A stretch of DNA of 16,787 nucleotides from JBBDIM01 sp040880405 (GTDB lineage Bacteria; Planctomycetota; Planctomycetia; Pirellulales; Pirellulaceae). Location: the NCBI GenBank assembly GCA_040880405.1, contig JBBDIM010000155.1:1-16787 (forward strand), given 5' to 3'. Positions 1-6,720 of the stretch are shown piece by piece. A program made the position numbers and the translations under genes. Position 1 is the first letter of the stretch; each line of letters starts with the position of its first letter. Below the pieces are notes generated by a model. The model did no database searches and was not told the DNA's origin. It was given only the letters and a program-made list of their open reading frames with translations.

Positions 1-170
1 CGGTGATGGGTGGCTTCATGCTGGGTGCCGTAAAACAGGTATGGCCCTGGCAGGAACAACGATGGGGGCCAACCCCGACAGAGACCTTTACCTGCCTTGG
101 GCTGATTGTTCTGGCCGCCGTCGGGATACTCCTGGTCGACTGGCTCGTCCGTCGATCCGCCCCCGAGTGA
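1..170 (+). CDS. DUF368 family membrane protein (PopT-like), 3' end only
   Basis: Partial gene; reading starts with codon GTG at 3 and ends at TGA 168-170, leaving the last 55 residues. The visible piece contains GFMLGAVKQVWPW, which resembles the glycine-rich end of a membrane helix followed by a WPW signature near the C-terminus of DUF368 proteins, then one more hydrophobic helix (about TFTCLGLIVLAAVGILLVDW) and a short basic tail. DUF368 proteins (named PopT in recent work) are polytopic inner-membrane proteins that return undecaprenyl phosphate, the lipid carrier of cell-wall synthesis, across the membrane. The assignment rests on the C-terminal signature alone, because the rest lies outside the window. 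The palindromic elements that follow may contribute to its mRNA 3' end. Confidence 0.7.
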   Translation, partial: VMGGFMLGAVKQVWPWQEQRWGPTPTETFTCLGLIVLAAVGILLVDWLVRRSAPE

Positions 171-176
171 TCGATG

Positions 177-228
177 CGGCGGGGTGGCACTGATGATCTG
201 GTCGATTTCTTCGTGTGCCACCCCGCCG
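177..228. repeat. Inverted repeat, 14-bp perfect arms
   Basis: Arms at 177-190 (CGGCGGGGTGGCAC) and 215-228 are exact reverse complements, separated by 24 bases. It lies a few bases past the stop codon of the DUF368 gene. There is no T-run after it, so it is not a classical intrinsic terminator, though it could protect or end that mRNA. It shares the CGGCGGGGT core with the larger palindrome at 273-339, suggesting that both belong to a dispersed repeat family. Confidence 0.75.
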
Positions 229-272
229 AAGAACGCAACAGGGATAACATCGGAAAAAAATTGGCACGAGAC

Positions 273-339
273 GACGGTGGGGATAAACCCCGCCGCTCGT
301 TATTGCCGACCCCGAGCGGCGGGGTTTATCCCCGCCGTC
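273..339. repeat. Long palindromic intergenic repeat, 27-bp arms
   Basis: Arm 273-299 pairs with arm 313-339 over 27 positions with a single mismatch (T278 against G334, a wobble pair in RNA), with a 13-base loop. The core is GGGGATAAACCCCGCCGCTCG and its complement. It fills the gap between the DUF368 gene and the 3' end of the PQQ-propeller gene, which run toward each other. From memory, similar GGCGGGGTTTATCCCCGCC palindromes occur repeatedly in planctomycete genomes, like REP elements. Copy number elsewhere cannot be checked from this window. Confidence 0.8.
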
Positions 340-443
340 CTGGGATCGCATCATGATCAACGAAGACACGGTTGCGAAGTTTTTCACCTGGACAACCTCT
401 GGGTCTGCGGGCGGGATGGCTCCGTAAACCAGCGAAGGTTCGT

Positions 444-1733
444 CTACTCCCCCACACAGTACAAGTGCGTACTGGTTCGCCAATACAACCTTCCGCCGCA
501 GATCACCGGGCTCGCGAAGCCGTTGCCGGAGAGCTTGTTGCTGGCGACCTCTTTGAACTGGTCTCCGAGTTCGAACACCCGCATGCTGCCCGATTCATCC
601 GGGACAAACAGGTGATTGCCGCTGAGGGTGAGCGAGGCGCTGAAGTTTCCCCCCAGCCGCTTCTTGGGTTGTGAGTTACCCGTCTCCAGATCAAATGCGA
701 TGCCGATTCCGGAGTCGCCGGCGGCCCATAGTTTGCCGTCGTAAATCAGCGGGGTAGGGACGTACAGTCGATCTCGGCTTTTCCATTTCACATGGGTCGT
801 GGTCACGTCGCCACTGCCATCGGCCTGGATGCAGAGGATGCCGTTCTGAGGATAGCCCCCGGTGGCGAAAACATAATCGCCGTGAAACGCCACGGTATTG
901 GCCGTCGTGGTCGCCGGGCCGTCGCAGTACCAGAGGATCTCGCCAGTGCGGGGATTATAGCTTCTCGTTTGACCTTGGCCGCTTAACAAAAGTTGCGGAC
1001 GACCGGCAACCGTGGCGACAATCGGCGTGCCATAACTGGGACTCTGCGGGCGGGAAACCCTCCACACGAACTCGCCGTTGTCACGCCGGAGCGCCGCGAG
1101 AAACCCCGGTCCAGAGCTATCGCCGGCGACGATCACCGTCGATTCATACAGCACGAGCGAACTGCCATACCCATGCTGACTATTAAAGGGCCCCGCCTCT
1201 TTCTGCCACTGGAGTTCCCCTTCAAAATCGACCGCAGTGACTTGGATTCCTCCATGGGCCATGTAGGCGACATATACTTGATGGCCATCGCTGACCGGGG
1301 TGGATGAGGCCTGCGAGTTCTTGGAGTGGGCCGTCATGAAGCCCCCCTTGTGAATCTCGGTGTCCCACAAGACCTCGCCTGACTCGCGGTCGACCGCCAG
1401 CAGGGCCTTTCGTTGCTGTGAGGCGTTGGCGTAGGAAACAAAGACCTTGCCTCCCACCACGATCGGTGAAGAATGTCCTTCACCGGGGATCTTCACCTTC
1501 CACAACAGGTTTTCCGTTTCGGACCAAGTGAGCGGAGGGGTCGGACCGCTGGCGTGATTATCCAGCGTGGGGCCTCGCCACCAGGGCCAGTCGTCCGCGC
1601 CGATCTCGATCGGGGGGATTGAATCGGCGGCGAGGGTCTGAGCGGTCGGTTTGATCTCGGCCACGGGATCGGGACGACAGCCCGCGAGCATCGCGAAGGC
1701 CAAGCCCCACCCCAGTACAACCCAAAGCCGCAT
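444..1733 (-). CDS. PQQ-like beta-propeller repeat lipoprotein
   Basis: Encodes 429 residues. The N-terminus MRLWVVLGWGLAFAMLAGC is a lipoprotein signal with lipobox LAGC and the lipidated cysteine at residue 19, so the mature protein should be membrane anchored. WPWWRGP at 49-55 opens the propeller and is typical of PQQ-binding-like (PQQ_2/BamB-like) beta-propellers of planctomycetes. Repeated blades follow, with signatures such as PIVVGGKVFVSYAN and LLAVDRESGEVLWDTE. These propellers mostly act as scaffolds or binding proteins; catalytic PQQ-dehydrogenase residues are not evident, so an enzyme role is not claimed. The start is fixed by a strong Shine-Dalgarno AGGGAGGT (+ strand 1739-1746) six bases before the ATG. 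The gene is divergent from the TPR gene and shares a 145-base control region with it. Substrate and partner are unknown. Confidence 0.88.
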   Translation of the reverse strand: MRLWVVLGWGLAFAMLAGCRPDPVAEIKPTAQTLAADSIPPIEIGADDWPWWRGPTLDNHASGPTPPLTWSETENLLWKVKIPGEGHSSPIVVGGKVFVSYANASQQRKALLAVDRESGEVLWDTEIHKGGFMTAHSKNSQASSTPVSDGHQVYVAYMAHGGIQVTAVDFEGELQWQKEAGPFNSQHGYGSSLVLYESTVIVAGDSSGPGFLAALRRDNGEFVWRVSRPQSPSYGTPIVATVAGRPQLLLSGQGQTRSYNPRTGEILWYCDGPATTTANTVAFHGDYVFATGGYPQNGILCIQADGSGDVTTTHVKWKSRDRLYVPTPLIYDGKLWAAGDSGIGIAFDLETGNSQPKKRLGGNFSASLTLSGNHLFVPDESGSMRVFELGDQFKEVASNKLSGNGFASPVICGGRLYWRTSTHLYCVGE

Positions 1734-1814
1734 CGGATACCTCCCTGGACCGCTTGTGGTAAGATGGTCGGTGCCGGAAATCGACGTATCCGGAAATGGC
1801 AGCCCGACCCATAA

Positions 1815-1843
1815 TGTTTACAATGAACGCGTATTGTACAACA
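1815..1843. promoter_or_regulatory. Inverted repeat in divergent control region (possible operator)
   Basis: TGTTTACAAT (1815-1824) and ATTGTACAACA (1833-1843) form an interrupted inverted repeat with a perfect TACAAT/ATTGTA core and an 8-base spacer. It is AT-richer than its surroundings and lies between the PQQ-propeller gene and the TPR gene. No convincing -35/-10 pair was found for either gene in the 145-base gap, so the element is only a candidate binding site for a regulator acting on one or both. Confidence 0.3.
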
Positions 1844-1878
1844 GCGACACCCCCGCGTGACACGAGGAGTCGACGGAA

Positions 1879-3645
1879 ATGAACTTGAGAACCCCTAACA
1901 CAACCTTGCTCATCGGCCTGATTCCCTTGGGGAAAACGCTCGCCTGTTGGTTTAAGTTAGGCGCACTAAGATACACCCTTTGGTTAATCACACTTTTGGC
2001 GGTCGCTTGTTCGGCCGGACAACTAAGGGCCGAAAATGAAGGTCAGCCCGATCTCGATCAGGCGGTCGACCTGAAACTGGAAGCCGAGTCGATGGAGGAC
2101 CTGGAAAAGGTCGCCGAATTGTGCGAGTCGGCACTCGAAAAGGGGCTGGGGGAAGAAGACCAACGGTTCGCCAAGCAACTGCTCACTTCGGTTCGCTACC
2201 AACGGGCCGAGACTTATGCCCGAAACGTCTTGGAATCGGCCCAGCAGCGGCGCGATTGGCAATCGCTCCGGAAACAGGCGATCGAGGAACTGGACAAGGG
2301 ACTGAAGGTCGACGATTCGGTTGGGATGCTCCACTTTCTCAAGGGGAGGCTCCTCTTGTTGCCGGAGGGGGATCGGGACCAGGCGATTAAGAGCATCGAA
2401 AAATCGATTGAGCTGCTCGAAGGGAGCGACGAACAACTGTCGCAGGCCCTGATGATTTCCGCAACGCTCACCGACGATCGGGAACAGCAACTCAAACGAC
2501 TCGGCCGCGCGATCGAGGCGGACGAGAACAACGCCAACGCGTTCCGTGCCCGGGGGCTGATGTACCTGGAAGCGGAAGAGTACGAAAAGGCGATGGAGGA
2601 CCTGAAGGTTGTGGTCGACCGTTCGCCTGGTGACCTGACCGCGCTGCAAGCCTACGCCGAGACCTTCGTGCGGATGGAGAAGTTCGACGAGGCGATCAAG
2701 CTTGTCGACGGCGTAGTTGACGCCAACCCGAACGCCCCGGTTGGCTATCTGCTCAGGGCCCGGCTCAAGGTGTTGGCGGATGATACCAAGGGGGCGCTGG
2801 AAGACTTGGACCAAGTTTTGGTTATGGCCCCCCGCTCGATCCCCGCCTTGATGATGCGGGCCGGTTTGTACTTCGAGAGCGAGGATGTCGATTCCGCGAT
2901 CGCCGACACCAATCGAGTGTTGCGGCTGGACGGTAACAATGTCCAGGCGATTTTACTGCGGAGCACGCTGTACGCGGCTCAGGAAAAATATACCGAAGCA
3001 ATCCGCGATCTGGAGACCATCCTCAGGCAGGATGACGACAATTACGCAGTCCTACTACAAATCGGATTCTTCCATCAAGCGAACAAGAAACCACGCAAGG
3101 CGATCGAGATCTTCGATCAGGTCCTCAAGAAGGACCCCAACAATCTCATGGCGATCCGCTCTCGTTCCGACGCGATGCTCTCGGTCGGCGATCATAAGGG
3201 AGCGATCCAGGGGTACGAAAAGGCGATGGCGATCAAAAATGATGACGATGGCATCCTGAACAACTACGCGTGGGTGTTGGCGACCAGCCCCCAGGATGAG
3301 GTCCGCGATGGCGAGAAATCGATCGAGCTGGCCAAGAAAGCGTGCGAAGTGACCGAGTATTCCCGGCCCCATATCCTGAGCACCTTGGCTGCTGCTTACG
3401 CGGAGACAGGGGACTTCGAGAACGCCAAAAAGTGGTCGCAGAAGGCCCTCGATATTGCCGACGGCGATCCTGAAATGGTTGAGCATCTGGAAAAGGAGCT
3501 GGAAAGCTTCAAGCAAGAGAAGCCATGGCGAGAAATTCAAGAAGATCCCGAGGTGGAATCGACCCCGACGGAAAAACCTACCGAAGAGAAACCGGAAACC
3601 GAGAACTCCGAATCGGACGAAGCGAAACCATCCGCCGAGGACTAG
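1879..3645 (+). CDS. Exported tetratricopeptide-repeat protein
   Basis: Encodes 588 residues. A hydrophobic stretch at about 34-44, ending near GQLRAEN (47-53), looks like a signal peptide or single membrane anchor preceded by an unusually long N-terminal part, with likely cleavage near LRA/EN. At least eight TPR-like helical pairs follow at about 218-251, 252-285, 287-319, 321-353, 354-387, 388-421, 422-455 and 497-530; the last is preceded by NNYAWVLATSPQDEVRDGEK, a variant common in planctomycete TPR proteins. The last 45 residues or so are acidic, Pro/Glu/Thr-rich and probably disordered. TPR arrays bind other proteins, so this is likely a periplasmic scaffold; the partner cannot be read from sequence. 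The start is supported by GAGGAG (1864-1869) nine bases before ATG. The pterin dehydratase gene follows after 56 bases and may be co-transcribed. Confidence 0.88.
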   Translation: MNLRTPNTTLLIGLIPLGKTLACWFKLGALRYTLWLITLLAVACSAGQLRAENEGQPDLDQAVDLKLEAESMEDLEKVAELCESALEKGLGEEDQRFAKQLLTSVRYQRAETYARNVLESAQQRRDWQSLRKQAIEELDKGLKVDDSVGMLHFLKGRLLLLPEGDRDQAIKSIEKSIELLEGSDEQLSQALMISATLTDDREQQLKRLGRAIEADENNANAFRARGLMYLEAEEYEKAMEDLKVVVDRSPGDLTALQAYAETFVRMEKFDEAIKLVDGVVDANPNAPVGYLLRARLKVLADDTKGALEDLDQVLVMAPRSIPALMMRAGLYFESEDVDSAIADTNRVLRLDGNNVQAILLRSTLYAAQEKYTEAIRDLETILRQDDDNYAVLLQIGFFHQANKKPRKAIEIFDQVLKKDPNNLMAIRSRSDAMLSVGDHKGAIQGYEKAMAIKNDDDGILNNYAWVLATSPQDEVRDGEKSIELAKKACEVTEYSRPHILSTLAAAYAETGDFENAKKWSQKALDIADGDPEMVEHLEKELESFKQEKPWREIQEDPEVESTPTEKPTEEKPETENSESDEAKPSAED

Positions 3646-3701
3646 CCACCGTGGTTTCCCGGCGGTCCTTTCTCGAAGCAATTATCCGAAAGAGGTGAAT
3701 C

Positions 3702-4061
3702 ATGAAGATACTAGATCGAGACGCCTTAACGACCCAAAAGTGCAAACCGTGTGAGGGTGGCGTTGACGCCTGTACCCTCGACGAGGCCAACGCCCAGCTT
3801 AATCAACTGGAGGGTTGGAAGTTAATCGACGACGGCAAACGCATCCGCAAGGAGTGGGTGGTAAAGAACTTCATGGCGGGCATGAAATTCTTCAATCAAG
3901 TGGCGGATATCGCGGAAGGGGATGGCCACCATCCCGACCTGCACCTCGCCGGATACAAAAACGTGGCGATCGAACTGTGGACCCACGCGATCGATGGCCT
4001 GAGCGAAAACGATTTTATTCTGGCCGCCAAGATCGATAACCTGCCAATCGATACGAAGTAG
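3702..4061 (+). CDS. phhB: Pterin-4a-carbinolamine dehydratase
   Basis: Encodes 119 residues, a usual length for the family. The enzyme dehydrates 4a-hydroxytetrahydrobiopterin to quinonoid dihydropterin, recycling the cofactor of aromatic amino acid hydroxylases in the cytosol. The diagnostic active-site segment EGDGHHPDLHL lies at 72-82, with His76 and His77, and the third conserved histidine is in ELWTHAIDGL (His95). The N-terminus carries KCKPCEGG (Cys14, Cys17), common in bacterial members. A strong AGAGGTGA site (3691-3698) precedes the ATG. No phenylalanine hydroxylase is visible in the window, so the physiological substrate is not established. The family call is firm; the symbol is by homology. 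It follows the TPR gene on the same strand and converges on the FAD oxidoreductase gene. Confidence 0.93.
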   Translation: MKILDRDALTTQKCKPCEGGVDACTLDEANAQLNQLEGWKLIDDGKRIRKEWVVKNFMAGMKFFNQVADIAEGDGHHPDLHLAGYKNVAIELWTHAIDGLSENDFILAAKIDNLPIDTK

Positions 4062-4075
4062 TCGTACCGATTATT

Positions 4076-4099
4076 CCGGCCGGGCGATGGCCTGGCCGG
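4076..4099. terminator. GC-rich hairpin between convergent genes
   Basis: CCGGCCGGGC (4076-4085) and GCCTGGCCGG (4090-4099) pair over 10 bp with one G-U pair and a GATG tetraloop. It sits in the 59-base gap between the convergent pterin dehydratase and FAD oxidoreductase genes and could end transcripts from both sides. There is no clear T-tract on either side, so it is not a textbook intrinsic terminator. Confidence 0.5.
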
Positions 4100-4120
4100 G
4101 GCACGAGCGGCGTTTGTGAA

Positions 4121-5371
4121 CTAGAACGGAGTACTACCCGTGTTGGCCTGTTCCGCTTTTACGGCATCGATCGCCTCAAAGGTCGGGCCGTAGGTGTCTT
4201 TAAAAACGTCGCCGATCAATAGGTCGGTAATGTCACCCAGGTGTTGCGGGTAGCGGCGGACGAAGCGGCTGAAGCTGAGGCCGTCGTAGTATTCCACTAC
4301 CAGACGCCGCATCCGGTCCATGCCCTTAAGGTAATCAGGTCCCCACTTGCCAAGTTGGGCCGCGGACGTGTCTCCCTTGCCCAGTCCTTCGGAGATCGCT
4401 TCGGCCGCCAATTCCCCCGATTTCAGGGCCAAAAGCACGCCGGACGAATAGAGTGGATCGAGAAACCCGAAGGCATCACCGACCAGGACCCAGCCATCGC
4501 CGGCCACGCGGCTAGCCTTGTAGGTGTAGTCCTTGGTGGCGCGCATTTTGTCGACTTGCTTGCCCATGGAGACTCGGCGTTTCACTTCAGGGCAGCGGTC
4601 GAGTTCCTCGGCGTAGGTCTGCTCGTGTCCTGCGCGGCCTTTGAACAGGTAGTCGAAATCACCGACCACGCCGACGCTCACGATGTTGTCGTGCAGCGGG
4701 ATGTACCAGAACCAACCCTTCTTCTCTTGCAGGGCCAGCACCACGGTCGCCCCCTCGTTCTTGCCCTCGTCGCGAAAGGCACCTTCGAAGTAAGTCCAAA
4801 TCGCGCCCTTATTGAGATTCGGGTCGGGAACCTTCAACTTGAACTTGTTGATCAACATCGAGCTTTGCCCGCTGGCGTCGACCACCACATCGGCGTAGAC
4901 CTCACGGCTATTGCCCGCTTCATCGGCGACACGAACGCCGATCACCTTGTCCTCCCCTTCGGTCAGGACTTCCGTGACCCGGTGTCCCTGGTGGACTGTC
5001 ACGCCATGTTCCTGGGCGTTCTCGATCATCATCTGGTCGAACTCGCTCCGGCGGACCTGCCAGGTTTGCGAGCACTCGTGCGGCTTGTGATCGGTGAAGT
5101 AGAACGGCGCGGAATGCTTGCCAGTGGGGCCGACAAACTGCACGCTGTACTTCTTGATGAAGTGGCTTTGCTGCATCTTGGGCAGCATGTTGAGCCGCTT
5201 CAAAACCCAATACGTCTCCGGGATCAGCGACTCGCCGATGTGGAAGCGAGGGAAATGCTCTCGCTCAAATAACTCGACCCGGTGCCCTTGCTGGGCCAAC
5301 AGTGTAGAAACGGTCGACCCAGCCGGGCCTCCACCAATGACAATTACCTGTGGGGAACTGTTTGAAATCAT
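4121..5371 (-). CDS. FAD-dependent oxidoreductase, halogenase / geranylgeranyl-reductase type
   Basis: Encodes 416 residues. A Rossmann FAD-binding start lies at 8-20 (VIVIGGGPAGST), FPRFHIGESLIP at 40-51, VVVDASGQSS at 162-171, and the second FAD contact GDGWVLVGDAFGFLDP at 291-306. Two segments match signatures used for flavin-dependent halogenases: WFWYIP at 220-225 (WxWxIP) and FLDPLYSSG at 303-311 (FxxPxxSxG). Lysines 73-74 in FIKKYSVQF lie roughly where halogenases keep a catalytic lysine, but this is only an estimate without an alignment. It is therefore either a halogenase-like enzyme or a flavin monooxygenase/prenyl reductase of the same superfamily. A separate flavin reductase would be expected for a halogenase and none is present here. 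It is monocistronic and faces the pterin dehydratase gene. A TAAAAT -10-like box lies at + strand 5403-5408, with no clear -35. Confidence 0.85.
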   Translation of the reverse strand: MISNSSPQVIVIGGGPAGSTVSTLLAQQGHRVELFEREHFPRFHIGESLIPETYWVLKRLNMLPKMQQSHFIKKYSVQFVGPTGKHSAPFYFTDHKPHECSQTWQVRRSEFDQMMIENAQEHGVTVHQGHRVTEVLTEGEDKVIGVRVADEAGNSREVYADVVVDASGQSSMLINKFKLKVPDPNLNKGAIWTYFEGAFRDEGKNEGATVVLALQEKKGWFWYIPLHDNIVSVGVVGDFDYLFKGRAGHEQTYAEELDRCPEVKRRVSMGKQVDKMRATKDYTYKASRVAGDGWVLVGDAFGFLDPLYSSGVLLALKSGELAAEAISEGLGKGDTSAAQLGKWGPDYLKGMDRMRRLVVEYYDGLSFSRFVRRYPQHLGDITDLLIGDVFKDTYGPTFEAIDAVKAEQANTGSTPF

Positions 5372-5737
5372 CGAGCTGAACCTTGTACGGATTTTTTCTT
5401 ACATTTTAACACGGCCGAGATGAGAGCCTTGCACAAGCAGGTCGAGCATCGAGGTGCATTTCTCTCAGCATTGTTAGATTAACCGTGGCTGACAACAGAT
5501 GTCAACACGAAAATTGTTCGAACGTTTGTCGGTGCCATCGGCGTCCGCCGATCTACCCCGCCCCTCGAATGAGTAATTTTCTTTTTTGCATGATTATTCT
5601 ATAGAATAAGCGGGTTAACGTGGCGGGGCTGACCCCCGGAAACACTTCGCCCATTCATTGGCTCATGGCCCTCCCCCTGGAATGGCAGCTCGAGCGGCCA
5701 ATGCGGATCGCATTGTGACGCAACCGGAAATTGAAAG
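5372..5737. other. Divergent intergenic region with small palindromes
   Basis: This 366-base gap separates the FAD oxidoreductase (-) and DUF1559 (+) genes and holds no supported gene. Visible elements are the palindrome GTTCGAAC (5516-5523), a small hairpin ATCGGCG/CGCCGAT (5537-5552), an AT-rich stretch at about 5571-5611 containing a 16-bp perfect palindrome, and the small inverted repeat ATGCG/CGCAT at 5701-5713. Promoters for both flanking genes should lie here, but no consensus -35/-10 pair with proper spacing was found. Confidence 0.6.
5594..5609. promoter_or_regulatory. 16-bp perfect AT-rich palindrome (possible operator)
   Basis: TTATTCTATAGAATAA is an exact palindrome in an AT-rich block about 130 bases before the DUF1559 start. 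It is a plausible dimeric-regulator site and also overlaps -10-like sequences (TATAGA, TAGAAT). No downstream repeat copy was seen. Confidence 0.35.
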
Positions 5738-6700
5738 ATGGCTCAAAGAATGATTCCCAAATACCCCCGCCCTGGTTTCACGCTCGTCGAACTACTGGTG
5801 GTGATTGCGATTATTGGTGTGCTGGTCGCGCTATTGCTTCCGGCCGTTCAGCAAGCTCGAGAGGCAGCCCGGCGGATGCAATGTTCCAACAATCTGCGGC
5901 AGATGGCGCTCGCGATGCATACCCATCACGACACCTTCAATACCTTTCCGATCGGGAGCAATCAGTTCAAACCGGACGGCAACATTGAAACTGACCGAGG
6001 CTGGATGGGCTGGTCGATCGCGATCTTGCCCTTCATCGAACAACGAAACCTGTTCGAGCGGTACGACCGTAACAACAACTCGCTTTCCGCTGCCAATCAA
6101 GAGGTGCGCGAAACTTTCGTCACCACCTACAATTGCCCTAGCGATACCGGGACCGGACAACGCCTGACCCCGCAGACCGGAACGTACGGCTCTCGCCTTT
6201 ACGCCACCAGTTCCTATCGGGGCCTCTCGGGCCGTTCCAGCGGTTCGCATTTTTATGACGATGCCAACCACTTCAGCAATCTCGATGCCCAAGATAAAGG
6301 TGTCTTGCCGGCTTTGGCCCAAAACGGCAAGCCGCCACGATTCGCCGACGTATCGGACGGCACGAGCAACACCTTGGCGATCGGCGAGGCCCACACCACC
6401 ACCCAACCGACACGGGGCACCTTTTGGGCCCACACCTTTACCTCGTACGCTTTGAGCTCGATCACCGTTGGCTATCCGGTCCCCTCGTTCGGTGTTACCG
6501 ACTACGCTTTGTGTGCTTCGACTGCGGGAGAACTAGGCGTAAGCGACAACCCCTGCAAGCGATTTTTCGGGGCCCTGCACCCCGGGGGTGTGCAGTTCGC
6601 AAGGGTCGATGGTAGTGTGACCTTTGTCCCGGAAACCACCGATCAACTAGTCCTGGGCAACCTGGCCACCATTGCTGGGAGCGAGACGACGATGCCGTAA
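5738..6700 (+). CDS. DUF1559 domain protein with prepilin-like N-terminus
   Basis: Encodes 320 residues. PRPGFTLVELLVVIAIIGVL at 11-30 is a type III (prepilin-like) signal: prepilin peptidase would cut between Gly13 and Phe14, with the usual glutamate at position +5 (Glu18), leaving a hydrophobic helix. The DUF1559 region follows, starting with PAVQQAREAARRMQCSNNLRQ, and the H-x9-DG motif occurs at 281-292 (HPGGVQFARVDG). The family occurs in very many copies in planctomycetes and is thought to form pseudopilin-like surface or periplasmic structures; its precise role is unknown. The start is not certain: ATG at 5738 and at 5750 are both in frame and neither has a strong Shine-Dalgarno. The gene ends 20 bases before the stop of the convergent DASS transporter gene. 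Confidence 0.93.
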   Translation: MAQRMIPKYPRPGFTLVELLVVIAIIGVLVALLLPAVQQAREAARRMQCSNNLRQMALAMHTHHDTFNTFPIGSNQFKPDGNIETDRGWMGWSIAILPFIEQRNLFERYDRNNNSLSAANQEVRETFVTTYNCPSDTGTGQRLTPQTGTYGSRLYATSSYRGLSGRSSGSHFYDDANHFSNLDAQDKGVLPALAQNGKPPRFADVSDGTSNTLAIGEAHTTTQPTRGTFWAHTFTSYALSSITVGYPVPSFGVTDYALCASTAGELGVSDNPCKRFFGALHPGGVQFARVDGSVTFVPETTDQLVLGNLATIAGSETTMP

Positions 6701-6720
6701 GGGCCATGCATCTACGGAGC

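Noticed and set aside
261..276. Sigma54-like TTGGCACG
   Set aside because: The -24 half matches, but the required GC of the -12 element after four bases is absent, and there is no gene at the right distance.
2023..2814. 263-codon open frame on - inside the TPR gene
   Set aside because: It is antisense to a gene with regular TPR periodicity; the repetitive leucine/arginine pattern is a reflection of it.
4241..5272. 343-codon open frame on + inside the FAD oxidoreductase
   Set aside because: It is antisense to a gene with firm FAD motifs; the frame is open because of GC-rich codon bias on the other strand, and its translation has no recognisable family.
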